Under the pieces are notes generated by a model that saw nothing but the letters and a program-made list of their open reading frames with translations, made no database searches and was not told where the DNA came from. The translations under genes and the position numbers were made by a program. Below are positions 45,301-52,575 of a stretch of DNA of 64,000 nt, in pieces. Within the stretch, counting starts at the first letter, position 1, and every line of letters starts with the position of its first letter. Where the stretch lies: the NCBI GenBank assembly GCA_040901775.1, contig JBBDYF010000255.1:1-64000 (forward strand), in the 5' to 3' direction. Source of the DNA: CAYLLN01 sp040901775. Its GTDB lineage: Bacteria > Planctomycetota > Planctomycetia > Pirellulales > Pirellulaceae.

Positions 45301-47744
45301 CCAGCGCCGATACGGCGGATCATGTATTCCTTGAGGATCGGAATGTTCTCGCCGGCAGTCATGGCCAGTGCCAGCGCCCGCGCCGGATCGACCTCGGCCA
45401 GCGGCTCCATCGCGTACCAATACATCAGCGGCAGGTTGTGGTCGGCAGCGTCTTCGGGATGGCTGGTGAGGCGTTCGAGAATGGACCAGCGAGACTCCAT
45501 GGGTGTATTCTGAAGCGCTGCTGCGAGACTCAATCGCACGAACGGTTGGGTATCGCCTGCAGCAACAGCTGCAAAATCGCTCGGCGAAGTGCTGCCGTCT
45601 TCCAACCCTAGTCGTGCAACCCATGCCATCGTCCAAGGACGGGAAACAAAGGTGCCCTGCGCGGCTTGGATCGGGGCGAGAAGTGTTGGTTCTATCCCAA
45701 AGGTGACATGCGCAGCCCAAATGGTCCGGCAGCGGTGCTCTGCCGCTAACGAATCCGTGGGATTCATTGCAGAGGGGAATACATTCTGAAGGGTGACCGA
45801 CATCTCGGACAGCGTCAGTTTCTTCTGGGCTGCTCGTTCTTGAAGAATTCGCTGTGCGTGGCGGACGTACCACTGATTCTCGTGCCGGAGCAATCCGACG
45901 AGTTCGGCATTCGACGCCTGCTGCAAATCCACGCGCACCGGCTTCGCGCCCTCATACACGATCCGGTAAATCCGCCCGTTGCTTCGGTCGTGCAGGCTCG
46001 CGTCGGGGCGGTGGCAGGCCTGCATGTCGTACCAGTCGATCACCCAGACTTGGCCGTCGGGGCCGTAGGTCATATACAGCATTTGCGACGCCTGGTCGCG
46101 CGTGAACAGGAAGTCGGGCGAGAAGCTGCCGGTGTAGCCCGATCCCTTGGGTGTGAGCACATCGACGTTCAGCCGGTTGCCGTGGATGTTGTTCATGAAG
46201 AGCTGGCCGTGGTATTTTTCGGGCCAGGCACCGCCGAGATAGATCATCGCCCCAGCATGGGCGTGGCCGCCGCCGAGCGAATCGGACTGGCGCTGGTTGT
46301 CGGTGTTCCACTGGTTGCCGGTGTAGTGGCGGTGCTCGGCGATCGTCTTGATGTCGTCGTAGGTGTGCGGGTTGAAATGCTGTCCCGCCTGCCGCTGATA
46401 CCGCGCGCCGGGAATGATGTGATACAGGTGCGGGATGACACAGGCGGTGGCGAACGCCTGGCCATATTCGTTGAAATCGACCCCCCACGGGTTGCTGGTC
46501 CCCTCGGCAAAGACCTCGAACTCGTGCCGCACCGGGTGATACCGCCAGATGCCCGCGTTGATGGCCGTGCGCTTGTCGTCCGCCGTGCCCGGCTTGCCCA
46601 CGTTGCTGTGTGTAAAGACGCCGTGGCAGCCGTAGAGCCAGCCGTCGGGGCCCCAGATAAAGCTGTTGAGCATTTCGTGCGTGTCGTGCCAGCCGAAGCC
46701 ATCGAGCAGCTTGATCGGCTCGCCGTCGGGCACGTCGTCGTAGTTCTTGTCCGGGATGAAATACAGATACGGGGCGGCTCCGACCCAGACGCCGCCGAAG
46801 CCGACTTCCAAGCCGCTGACCAGGTTCAGTCCTTCGTAGAAGACGGTGCGCTTATCGAGCGTGCCGTTCAGGTCGGTGTCTTCAAAGATCAGGATGCGGT
46901 CGCGCCCTTTGTCCCCCTTGGCGCGGATCGGGTATTCGTAGGCCTCGGCGATCCAGATGCGGCCCCGATCGTCGATCGCCATCGCGATCGGCTGCTTCAC
47001 ATCGGGCTCTTGGGCGGCAAGCTGCACCGAAAATCCCGGCGGCACCACCATCGCCTTGGCCGCCTCTTCACCGGAGAGGCCAGTATGCGGATAGAGAGCA
47101 TTCACCGCGGGAGTCGGCAACTCGGCCGAAAGGGTTTTGAATTTCGGCCGGGCCGCGTGCAGACGGAAGTCGTCGAAATTGACGTGCCCCCAGCCGCCGG
47201 TGTGCCGATCGACGAGGCGGATGAAGATTCGTTTCCCCTGGTGCTTCGACAGATCGACGACGACGGGCCGCAGGTTTTCCTGGTCCTTGCCGACGGCGGA
47301 ATAGACGACCTTATTGTCGTCCGCCGAAACCAGATCGACCCGCGTCTGCCGCGACGATCCGCCGCCGATCAAAAAGCTGGCCCACGGCTGCGTGACCTCG
47401 AACGTGGGCGAAGTGAGCGTGCCGGTCGGCGGGTCGAGCAGCTTCTCGTAGCCGCCGATCCAGAACTGCCCGGTGTGGTCGGCCTTCTTATCCGCGCCGA
47501 ACGGTCGGTTGGCGCTGATCTCCCCCTTGACCGGCTGCCCCTCCCACGCCTTTCCCTCGGCCTGCCAGCCGGCGAGCGTGCCGGTCTCGAAGTTAAGATT
47601 GAGCGGCTTGCCATCGGCCCCGACGGGAACAACGCCCGCGTCGCCCTGGGGCTCGTTGAGCGGGTTGCCGGCGGGCTGGTCCTGGGCGAGGGCCGCGATC
47701 GGGGCGAGTGTGAGCGTCAGACAGACGACGAGGGAACGCAGCAC
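42375..47744 (-). CDS. Giant PVC-type dehydrogenase / heme-binding / DUF1080 / VCBS protein
   Basis: About 1789 residues from GTG 47744 (GGAG upstream; the longer frame to 47975 is not supported). Order: signal peptide near LAPIAALAQ; carbohydrate-binding-like module (about 30-180); PVC membrane-bound dehydrogenase domain, VPPGFSVQLAA, FIWGPDGWLYGCHGVFTHSN, HAHAGAMIYLGG (about 215-600); HEAT-like repeats (about 600-1000); heme-binding domain with CQVCH (CxxCH, about 1056); DUF1080 domain with TFFDGKSLAGW (about 1190-1380); VCBS/FG-GAP-like repeats with GDFNNDG, DVDGDGRQDL, DINKDGKNDA, DFDGDGDNDV (about 1415-1780). Four short repeats are in frame: 44579 (AGETPAPR), 43409 (TRSVSEG), 42536 (AGETPTPR), and 42381, which supplies the C-terminus GAGVPPAK. 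It is probably an exported redox enzyme of polysaccharide breakdown, but this is family inference. Confidence 0.85.
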   Translation of the reverse strand: MLRSLVVCLTLTLAPIAALAQDQPAGNPLNEPQGDAGVVPVGADGKPLNLNFETGTLAGWQAEGKAWEGQPVKGEISANRPFGADKKADHTGQFWIGGYEKLLDPPTGTLTSPTFEVTQPWASFLIGGGSSRQTRVDLVSADDNKVVYSAVGKDQENLRPVVVDLSKHQGKRIFIRLVDRHTGGWGHVNFDDFRLHAARPKFKTLSAELPTPAVNALYPHTGLSGEEAAKAMVVPPGFSVQLAAQEPDVKQPIAMAIDDRGRIWIAEAYEYPIRAKGDKGRDRILIFEDTDLNGTLDKRTVFYEGLNLVSGLEVGFGGVWVGAAPYLYFIPDKNYDDVPDGEPIKLLDGFGWHDTHEMLNSFIWGPDGWLYGCHGVFTHSNVGKPGTADDKRTAINAGIWRYHPVRHEFEVFAEGTSNPWGVDFNEYGQAFATACVIPHLYHIIPGARYQRQAGQHFNPHTYDDIKTIAEHRHYTGNQWNTDNQRQSDSLGGGHAHAGAMIYLGGAWPEKYHGQLFMNNIHGNRLNVDVLTPKGSGYTGSFSPDFLFTRDQASQMLYMTYGPDGQVWVIDWYDMQACHRPDASLHDRSNGRIYRIVYEGAKPVRVDLQQASNAELVGLLRHENQWYVRHAQRILQERAAQKKLTLSEMSVTLQNVFPSAMNPTDSLAAEHRCRTIWAAHVTFGIEPTLLAPIQAAQGTFVSRPWTMAWVARLGLEDGSTSPSDFAAVAAGDTQPFVRLSLAAALQNTPMESRWSILERLTSHPEDAADHNLPLMYWYAMEPLAEVDPARALALAMTAGENIPILKEYMIRRIGAGDPEKSLALLLDGLKNAKDDATRLTFLRGMNESLKGRKRATAPQAWQPVAAELAKTENLEVRYQSAVLSVNFGNAKAIESLAAMILDPKAAMNFRRGAIQTLAQAQSRAHLPALLKLLRSTELRPEALRGLASFDDAKIPAAILDVYADLSAAERRDALATLTSRPAFATALLDAVAGGKVPANHLTADLVTNLRNLGDEALNKRIEQVWGVVRSTPEDLKKQIEEYKRLVLTSAGETPAPRQPSLELGRAVYAKTCQVCHTLFGTGAKVGPDLTGSNRSNLDYLLSNIVDPSAVMAKEYQPLVVQLEDGRIVTGIRKEETADSLTLQTQNETIVVPKAEIMASKQSEKSMMPDNQLALFGPHEIRSLVAYLSAGGQTPMQATADNVSTFFDGKSLAGWVGDAKLWSVSEGEIVGKTDGLAKNEFLISELSLGDFRLELDVKLVGDEGNSGIQIRSQPIAGGEMRGYQADIGPGWWGKLYEEHGRALLEAKGGEQSVKKGEWNRYEIVAAGSRVRTWINGNLCVDRDDPEAALRGVIGLQLHSGGKTEVRYKNLKLTLLPSHVPALPYPVSKPPAEGASANVSFKKTTLDRAFRSEGVGMGDFNNDGLLDISAGSVWYENPGTPTRSVSEGSPALAPSPSPSAWTMHLIGEKPNSFDIKTYGDTFMNWAEDVDGDGRQDLVVVDFPGKQTWWFQNPGHASKEPWKRNVVVPQTNDESPLYVDTDGDGRRELVYGDAANRLSLARPQANPLLEWKGTPISAPGDVNVQKFYHGLGVGDINKDGKNDAIVPNGWWENVGRHSAAGQAVEQPWPFHAAPFGEAQAQMYVFDFDGDGDNDVVGSSAHKRGIWWYEQNGDEWKTHKIDDSIAQTHALILADINGDGLPDLVTGKRFYAHNGRDPGEDEPATIAWYELSRTAGETPTPRWTKHEFDADSGVGTQFEVHDMNADGLLDVIVANKRGVFYFEQTRGAGVPPAK
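42381..42403 (-). repeat. REP-B unit at the end of the giant gene
   Basis: Reverse-oriented unit GGCAGGCG-GGA-CGCCTGCC followed by CCAC. It is the right-hand flank of RAYT 2 and codes for the last residues of the giant protein (GAGVPPAK, then stop in the bases beyond). Confidence 0.85.
42536..42558. repeat. REP-B unit in frame in the giant gene
   Basis: GTGGGGTAGGCG-TCT-CGCCTGCC, one base different from the RAYT flank. On the coding (minus) strand it is read as AGETPTPR. Confidence 0.8.
43409..43433. repeat. REP-A unit in frame in the giant gene
   Basis: CCCTCGCTGACGCTTCGGGT followed by TGG, identical in core to the REP-A array at 37653-38080. On the minus strand it encodes TRSVSEG. It is joined to a CTAGGGC-type microsatellite read as SPALAPSPSPSAW. 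Confidence 0.85.
44579..44601. repeat. REP-B unit in frame in the giant gene
   Basis: GTGGGGCAGGCG-TCT-CGCCTGCC, identical in core to 41638-41660, read on the coding strand as AGETPAPR, just before the heme-binding domain. Confidence 0.85.
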
Positions 47745-47781
47745 GGGCGAGCTCCGATTTTCAATCAGGTGAGCCGTAGGA

Positions 47782-47807
47782 GCGCGACCACTGGTCGCGG
47801 CTATGCA
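47782..47807. repeat. Family C palindrome near the giant gene start
   Basis: GCGCGACCACTGGTCGCGGC followed by TATGCA, matching the units at 5971-6028. It lies 38 bp before the start codon of the giant gene. Confidence 0.75.
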
Positions 47808-47882
47808 AGGGCGAAGTAGCCCCCATTGTGAGCAGCGGAGGGCGGATGTCAATTCGACGGAGGATCGGGCTATAGTTGGGTC

Positions 47883-48044
47883 ATGAGCCAAGCTACCGTC
47901 GAAACGATCGAACTCCGGACCAACCACTCCGGACAATTGCGCGCATTCATTGCCGGAACGCGCGTGCGGGTGCAAGACATCTACGGTCTAGCGGAGCTGC
48001 AAGGCCGCGGTATCGACGTTACGACGCTGCGAAGCGCCAGCTAA
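47883..48044 (+). pseudogene. Truncated DUF433-like antitoxin remnant
   Basis: A 53-residue frame from ATG 47883 reading MSQATVETIELRTN ... AFIAGTRVRVQDIYGLAELQG, then RGIDVTTLRSAS-stop. The IAGTRVRVQDIY block matches the start of DUF433 antitoxin-like domains, but the following consensus (P-E-E-I-x-x-D-Y, L-A-L-V-Y-A-A-L) is absent. The frame ends within 4 bp of the 3' end of the deacetylase gene on the other strand, so the real gene was probably cut off there. Too short for most gene finders. Confidence 0.5.
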
Positions 48045-48730
48045 ACGAGCGCTTGCATGCTGACCATCCCCAGCGGCTCGCGGCAGTGAAACGGTTCGCC
48101 ATAGCGCACGCCGATCGCCTTGCCCCAATAGGCCGCTTCGTCGCGCAGGGCGTCGAGAAACGTCGGCGGGTCGGATGCCCGCCCTTCGACGAACTGGCTC
48201 TGATAGCAGGCGATGGCGGCCAGCTTGCGATCCCAGTAGGGGCTGATGTCGAGCACAAACGCCGGCTGGGCCGCATGCTTCAAGTGGACGCAGTAGTAGT
48301 TGTAAATCCGCCGCGGATGCCACGGCTCGCCCGGCATGTCGGTCTTGGAAAGCTTGGCCCAAAAGCGGGCCGCCTCGACCAGCGTTGTCGCGGCGACGTG
48401 GTCGGGATGGGCATCGACCCAGTACGGCGCAAAGAGCCACTTCGGCCGCGTCTGGCGAACGACCACCGCCAGCGCGCGGCGGGCTGCGAGCGTCGCCTCC
48501 AGACTGCGGTTGGGCAGCCCCAGGTTCTGCCGCCAATCGAGCCCCAGGATCTCGCTCGCCGCGGCCGTTTCCGCCGCCCGCCTTTCCGGGGTTCCGTGCG
48601 GCGTCGGCTCGCCGCTGGTCAGGTCGAGCACGCCCACTTTGGCCCCTTCGGCCTTGAACTTGAGAATGGCCCCGGCCATGCCGAGCTCGGCGTCGTCTGG
48701 GTGCGGGGCGATCACGAGGATGTCGAGCAT
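48041..48730 (-). CDS. bshB1: BshB1-like N-acetylglucosaminyl-malate deacetylase
   Basis: A 229-residue PIG-L family zinc deacetylase, matching the bacillithiol-pathway enzyme that deacetylates GlcNAc-malate. Metal-binding HPDD lies in VIAPHPDDAELGMAGAIL; the second site HPDH in YWVDAHPDHVAATTLV. Other family blocks: LDLTSGEPTPHGTPERRAAE, FVLDISPYWDRKLAAI and CYQSQF. BshA or BshC is not nearby, so the pathway assignment rests on sequence only; a general PIG-L deacetylase is the fallback. The gene's 5' end overlaps a small hypothetical ORF; the start ATG is at 48728-48730. Confidence 0.88.
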   Translation of the reverse strand: MLDILVIAPHPDDAELGMAGAILKFKAEGAKVGVLDLTSGEPTPHGTPERRAAETAAASEILGLDWRQNLGLPNRSLEATLAARRALAVVVRQTRPKWLFAPYWVDAHPDHVAATTLVEAARFWAKLSKTDMPGEPWHPRRIYNYYCVHLKHAAQPAFVLDISPYWDRKLAAIACYQSQFVEGRASDPPTFLDALRDEAAYWGKAIGVRYGEPFHCREPLGMVSMQALV

Positions 48731-48918
48731 GTTTCACCTCCAGCGATTTCGGGACGCTGCCGCCAATCGCTTACTTCGTTTGCCAACAAGCCAAAGCCGA
48801 GCGGAAAGCACTGCGTCAAGAGCTGCAATTGGCCGGCGGCGAGTCGTTCTGATTCACGAATCATCGCCTCCATTTCTTGGTCGAGCGAGGGCCGCTCGTT
48901 GCCATACAGCCGACGCAA
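48712..48918 (-). CDS. Possible small hypothetical protein
   Basis: A 68-residue frame starting with TTG, overlapping the deacetylase start by 19 bp. It reads SLDQEMEAMIRESERLAAGQ, then LQLLTQCFPLGFGLLANEV. Composition is protein-like, but there is no family match that I recognise and no clear ribosome site. It may be translated with the deacetylase or not at all. Confidence 0.3.
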   Translation of the reverse strand: MRRLYGNERPSLDQEMEAMIRESERLAAGQLQLLTQCFPLGFGLLANEVSDWRQRPEIAGGETCSTSS

Positions 48919-49361
48919 ATCCTGTCGTGAGTAAGCAATCTTGTGTTGCCGAGTCGCATTGATTCAAGAAGCTTCACTATCGCCCCCGTTCGCGACGCCG
49001 GCCCGGATTGTAACGCGCCGCCGGGGGTGGCAAATGTGTGCTGCCACTGCGTCCAAGGAGCCGGTCATCGTCGCCGCGGACAAGACGATCTCGTAACTTC
49101 CCAGCGCGATCGGTGCCATCTTCCACCTCGTGCCGAACTGGCGGGCGGATCGGGCGGAGAGGTGGCGAACTGATTGGAAATCTCTCGTCCTGGTTGCCGC
49201 GCGGCCAGGGGATTGCCGGGCAATTTTGTCGCAAACGATTGCCGCCGCACGGTTTGCAGTGCGAGGGGTGCGGCACTGGGGTGCGGCGCGGCATTTGCAC
49301 CGGTAGGTGCAATGGAGCCACATGGTGGCTCATCCACCCGGGCTTTTTGAGGAAAAATACA
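48919..49361. other. 443-bp region without a supported gene
   Basis: Nothing that I can name. It lies upstream of the coiled lipoprotein gene and may hold its promoter. Reading frames present are Arg- and Pro-rich shadows. Confidence 0.35.
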
Positions 49362-49703
49362 ATGAACCGCCTTCTCACTTCGACGCTCCTGTTGACTCTT
49401 TTCGCCGCCGTGGGCTGCGAGCCGACAGTTCAGGACGAGCAAGCGGACCAGATCCGCAATGAATCGCAGATCGAGGCCGACGCCGTCCGCGAATCGGCTG
49501 ACATGAAGGCCGAAAATGTCCGCGAAGGGGCGGATAATGCCGAAGGGACGGCCGACGCCATCGAACAGCGGGCCGAGGACAAGGCCGACTTGATCGAACA
49601 ACGGGGCGAGAACAAAGCGGACGCGGTTGAGGATCCGAACTCGCCGAATACGCTGCCGCCGACCACGCTGCCGCCGACCACGGTGCCGCCGACGACCCCC
49701 TAA
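49362..49703 (+). CDS. Small charged coiled lipoprotein
   Basis: A 113-residue exported lipoprotein. Ribosome site GAGGA sits 9 bases before ATG 49362. Signal peptide LLTSTLLLTLFAAVGC puts the lipidated Cys at about residue 19. The mature part is highly charged, helix-forming (about 25-85, Ala/Glu/Asp/Arg with heptad-like spacing: EADAVRESADMKAENVREGA), and ends in a Pro/Thr tail with a 15-bp tandem repeat (LPPTT). It looks like a small structural or periplasm-spanning lipoprotein of the type found in planctomycete genomes. A strong terminator follows. Confidence 0.75.
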   Translation: MNRLLTSTLLLTLFAAVGCEPTVQDEQADQIRNESQIEADAVRESADMKAENVREGADNAEGTADAIEQRAEDKADLIEQRGENKADAVEDPNSPNTLPPTTLPPTTVPPTTP

Positions 49704-49752
49704 CCCTAGGGCAACGCACAATATCGATCCAACTGGCGGTCCAGCCGCCATC

Positions 49753-49781
49753 GCCCTGGGCAACTGCCTGGGGCTTTTTTT
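49753..49781 (+). terminator. Rho-independent terminator after the lipoprotein gene
   Basis: A 9-bp stem GCCCTGGGC/GCCTGGGGC (two G-U pairs) with AACT loop, followed by seven Ts. It lies 50 bp past the stop of the lipoprotein gene and 45 bp before the ROK kinase start. Confidence 0.85.
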
Positions 49782-49825
49782 GATGCTCCCGCCAGCGTCT
49801 CTCAAAACACCGTGGATTTGCCAGC

Positions 49826-50551
49826 ATGAATATTCTGGTCGTTGATATTGGCGGGACCAACGTCAAGCTTTGGAAAACAGGCGAGGCGGACAAAGAGAAG
49901 TTTTCCTCGGGCAAGGAACTGACGCCGACGCGGCTGGTCGAGGAGATAAAAAAAACCGTGGGCGACTGGACGTTCGAGCGAGTTTCGATTGGCTACCCCG
50001 GCGACGTTCGCCACGGCCGCCCGACGGCCGATCCGTATAACCTGGGGTCGGGATGGGTCGATTTCGACTTCGCCCAGGCACTCGGCTGCCCGGTGCGGAT
50101 CATGAACGACGCCTGCATGCAGGCCCTGGGAAGCTATGAAGGGGGCCGAATGCTCTACATCGGTTTGGGAACCGGCATGGGCGTCACGTACATCACGGAT
50201 GGCAAGATCGTCCCCTTGGCGCTGGGGCACATGAAGTTTTACCACGGCGAATCTTTTGACCATTTTCTCAGTCGCAAGGGACTGGAACTGCACGGCGAGA
50301 AACGGTGGCGAAGGGCCGTGGAAGACGCAGTGGCAATCCTCAAGCCGGCGTTTCTGGCCGACTATGTAGTGCTGGGAGGGGGCAACGCGAAGAAGATCGA
50401 GGAATTGCCGGAAGGATGCCGTCGCGGAGGCAACCACAACGCCTATTTTGGCGGGCTGCGGATGTGGGAAGACGTGAAACCGGCCGACGCGCAGCCGGCC
50501 GACACGCAGCCGCTCTCGGTCTTTCCCGAACCGCTGCAGAAGGCCGAGTAA
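49826..50551 (+). CDS. ROK-family glucokinase-like protein
   Basis: A 241-residue ROK (repressor, ORF, kinase) family sugar kinase, probably phosphorylating glucose with ATP or polyphosphate. ATP-binding N-terminus MNILVVDIGGTNVKLWKT, the region VSIGYPGDVRHGRPTADPYNL, catalytic Asp in IMNDACMQALGSYEGGRMLYIGLGTGMGVTYI. The zinc-binding Cys cluster seen in regulators of the family is absent, so it is a kinase-type member; a glucose-type substrate is inferred. The C-terminal repeat KPADAQPADTQP looks like added low-complexity sequence. The gene begins 45 bp after a terminator, hence has its own promoter. Confidence 0.85.
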   Translation: MNILVVDIGGTNVKLWKTGEADKEKFSSGKELTPTRLVEEIKKTVGDWTFERVSIGYPGDVRHGRPTADPYNLGSGWVDFDFAQALGCPVRIMNDACMQALGSYEGGRMLYIGLGTGMGVTYITDGKIVPLALGHMKFYHGESFDHFLSRKGLELHGEKRWRRAVEDAVAILKPAFLADYVVLGGGNAKKIEELPEGCRRGGNHNAYFGGLRMWEDVKPADAQPADTQPLSVFPEPLQKAE

Positions 50552-50577
50552 CCTGCGTGTCATCGTTTGGCCGCGCT

Positions 50578-51399
50578 TCACTTCGCGGCGCGGCCGGCAA
50601 TCCGAAAATGTCTGCTTGCCGCGGCGGCCGAGCCTTTCGCCAACAACGCCTCGGCCAGGTTGAAGTGTGCATCGGCATAGCCGGGCACCAAGGCGAGCGC
50701 GCGGCGCAGGGCCCGCTCGGCTTCGTCGGGCCGGCCCAAATCGAGCAGCATGGCCCCCAGGTTGTTCCACGCCTGTTCGTCGAGCGGGTCGCGCCGCAGG
50801 CATTGCTCGAGCGCCGCGGCCGCCTCCGCCACCCGCTCCAACGCGTACAAAGTCCCCGCATAGTTGAACCACAGGTTGGCGTCGCCGGACGCCCGGTCGA
50901 GCAACTCCCGGTACAGACCGGCTGCCTCGGCCCACTCGCCGGCGGCATCGCACTGCTGGGCCCGCTGGGCAAGATCGTCGCGCTGGGATGGTAGCGGCAG
51001 CGACAGCGGCGAGCCCGCTTCGTCAAACTCGATCAGCAGTTGGCCGTGCGCTTCGGCCAGCCGGCCGGTCGGAGTGCGAACGAGAGGCCGGGTACCCAGG
51101 CTGAGCGGCGCCAGCATCCGCAGCAAGTCGGACCCTGGCGGCAGCCAGGCACGAAATTGACGCAGGCTCAGGCTCATCCGCCCGGCGCTGGTTCCCGCGG
51201 CCAGCAGCCGGCCGAGCCGCCGCAGGCCGACGAGCTGCTCGTAATCGAAATAGGCGATTCGCCCCCGCCGCACGGCCGGACGAATCCAGCCCTGTCGAAT
51301 CCAACGCTGCATCCGCCGCGGCGAGAACCCTGCCAGCTTGGCGGCTTCGGCTGCCGAGTAGCGTCGGACGGGCCGAGATGGTTGAGTGGCTCTGGCCAT
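50578..51399 (-). CDS. MerR-type HTH protein fused to TPR repeats
   Basis: A 273-residue protein. The N-terminal 60 residues are a MerR-like helix-turn-helix (YSAAEAAKLAGFSPRRMQRWIRQGWIRPAVRRGRIAYFDYEQLVGLRRLGRLL), and the C-terminal part (about 150-265) contains TPR-like helical pairs (NLWFNYAGTLYALERVAEAA; AWNNLGAMLLDLGRPDEAER; ADAHFNLAEALLAKGSAAAA). The combination of a DNA-binding and a protein-interaction module suggests a regulator, not a sensor enzyme. It lies 12 bp downstream of the Ku gene on the same strand, so it is cotranscribed; whether it has a role in end joining is unknown. Confidence 0.8.
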   Translation of the reverse strand: MARATQPSRPVRRYSAAEAAKLAGFSPRRMQRWIRQGWIRPAVRRGRIAYFDYEQLVGLRRLGRLLAAGTSAGRMSLSLRQFRAWLPPGSDLLRMLAPLSLGTRPLVRTPTGRLAEAHGQLLIEFDEAGSPLSLPLPSQRDDLAQRAQQCDAAGEWAEAAGLYRELLDRASGDANLWFNYAGTLYALERVAEAAAALEQCLRRDPLDEQAWNNLGAMLLDLGRPDEAERALRRALALVPGYADAHFNLAEALLAKGSAAAASRHFRIAGRAAK

Positions 51400-51411
51400 C
51401 GTTCGCTGAGC

Positions 51412-52299
51412 TTATCCGCTTTTGCGTTTGGCACGGGCCGCCGTTTTGGCGGGGCGGGCGCCGGGGGCCATTTTTCGCCGCGAGGCTTTCTTGCCTTTGA
51501 CCGAAGACGGGCCTCCCTTCTGGGCACTTGCCACGCTCTTTCGCAGAGCCTCCATCAGGTTGATGACCTGAGGGGCTTCGACTTGCGGCGGCGTCACCAG
51601 GTCTTTTCCGGCGACCTTCGCTTCGATCAGGCTGGTGAGCTTCTCGACGTATTCGTCCTTGTATGATTCGAGCGAAAACTTTTTGCGAGACAGCGCCTTC
51701 AGCAGGCTTTTGGTTAGCTCGACTTCTTGCTTCGCCAAATCGGGCGATTCCAGCTCGTCGATTACGTCGTTCACATTTCGCAATTGGGCAGCATATTTGA
51801 GCACGCCGATCGACAGCAACGACTCGACGGGACGCACCAGCACCAGTTCCTCTCGACCGAAGAGCACGACCCGCGCAATCGCCTGTTTGTGGTCTTCCAC
51901 CAGGCAATGCTGCACCAAGGCGTATGCCTTCTGCCCGACGTCGCCATCTGGAACCAGGTAATAGGCCCGCTCGGTGAAGTACAACGGATCGATCGTCCCG
52001 GCGGGGATAATCGCATCGACATTGATCGCCCGGTCGGCATCGGTTCGCAATTTGTCGATCTCATCCGGCTCGATCACGACATATTGTCCCTTGGTATATT
52101 CGTAGCCGGAGACGATTTCGTCCTTCGTCACCTCGCCGTGAATGGGACAAGTCTTTTGATATTTGATCCGGCTGTGGCACTCTTCGTGCAACTGGTTGAG
52201 CGCCATGTGACCAGCGGAGGTGTTGGCCGAATAGCCTTTCACGGGAATCGAAACGAGGCTTAACTTGAAGTAGCCCTTCCAACTAGGTCGCGGCGTCAC
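51412..52299 (-). CDS. ku: Ku protein
   Basis: A 295-residue bacterial Ku, binding DNA double-strand ends as a dimer in non-homologous end joining. GTG start (complement 52297-52299) with GAGGAG upstream. The Ku core is clear: WKGYFKLSLVSIPVKGYSAN, LHEECHSRIKYQKTCPIHGEV, VSGYEYTKGQYVVIEPDEID, FTERAYYLVPD, AIARVVLFGREELVLVRP. Only the usual C-terminal DNA-binding helix region is modified into a Lys/Arg-rich tail (KGKKASRRKMAPGARPAKTA). LigD, the ATP-dependent ligase partner, is not in the window. A MerR-TPR regulator follows. Confidence 0.95.
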   Translation of the reverse strand: MTPRPSWKGYFKLSLVSIPVKGYSANTSAGHMALNQLHEECHSRIKYQKTCPIHGEVTKDEIVSGYEYTKGQYVVIEPDEIDKLRTDADRAINVDAIIPAGTIDPLYFTERAYYLVPDGDVGQKAYALVQHCLVEDHKQAIARVVLFGREELVLVRPVESLLSIGVLKYAAQLRNVNDVIDELESPDLAKQEVELTKSLLKALSRKKFSLESYKDEYVEKLTSLIEAKVAGKDLVTPPQVEAPQVINLMEALRKSVASAQKGGPSSVKGKKASRRKMAPGARPAKTAARAKRKSG

Positions 52300-52328
52300 G
52301 GTCGTTCTCCTCGCTGCTGCGTGGCAAT

Positions 52329-52351
52329 CTGCTAGCCGTGGGTGCTAGCAG
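52329..52351. repeat. CTGCTAGC hairpin upstream of ku
   Basis: Arms CTGCTAGC and GCTAGCAG form a perfect 8-bp stem with a 7-base loop. It lies 30 bp upstream of the Ku start on its strand. Possible regulatory site, no protein known. Confidence 0.35.
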
Positions 52352-52575
52352 CGTGCCAAAGCGCGTGGGAAGGCGGGCCGTGGGACCGGAAGCACGGCGA
52401 ACTGCCTTCGCGTCAATTTGTCCGAGCCGGTGAAAATGGACAGTTCGCCTAGAAAAATGCTGGGCACTGGCTCCGCACACGGATAAACTTAGGCTTGGCG
52501 GAACGTTCGTATTCGCCGAGTTCTAGGTGCCCTGTTCTGAACGCGACCAAGTCCGACCTGCCGAGGAGGCGCACG

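Noticed and set aside
45840..47819. 659-residue plus-strand frame
   Set aside because: Antisense to the giant dehydrogenase gene, whose domains are clear.
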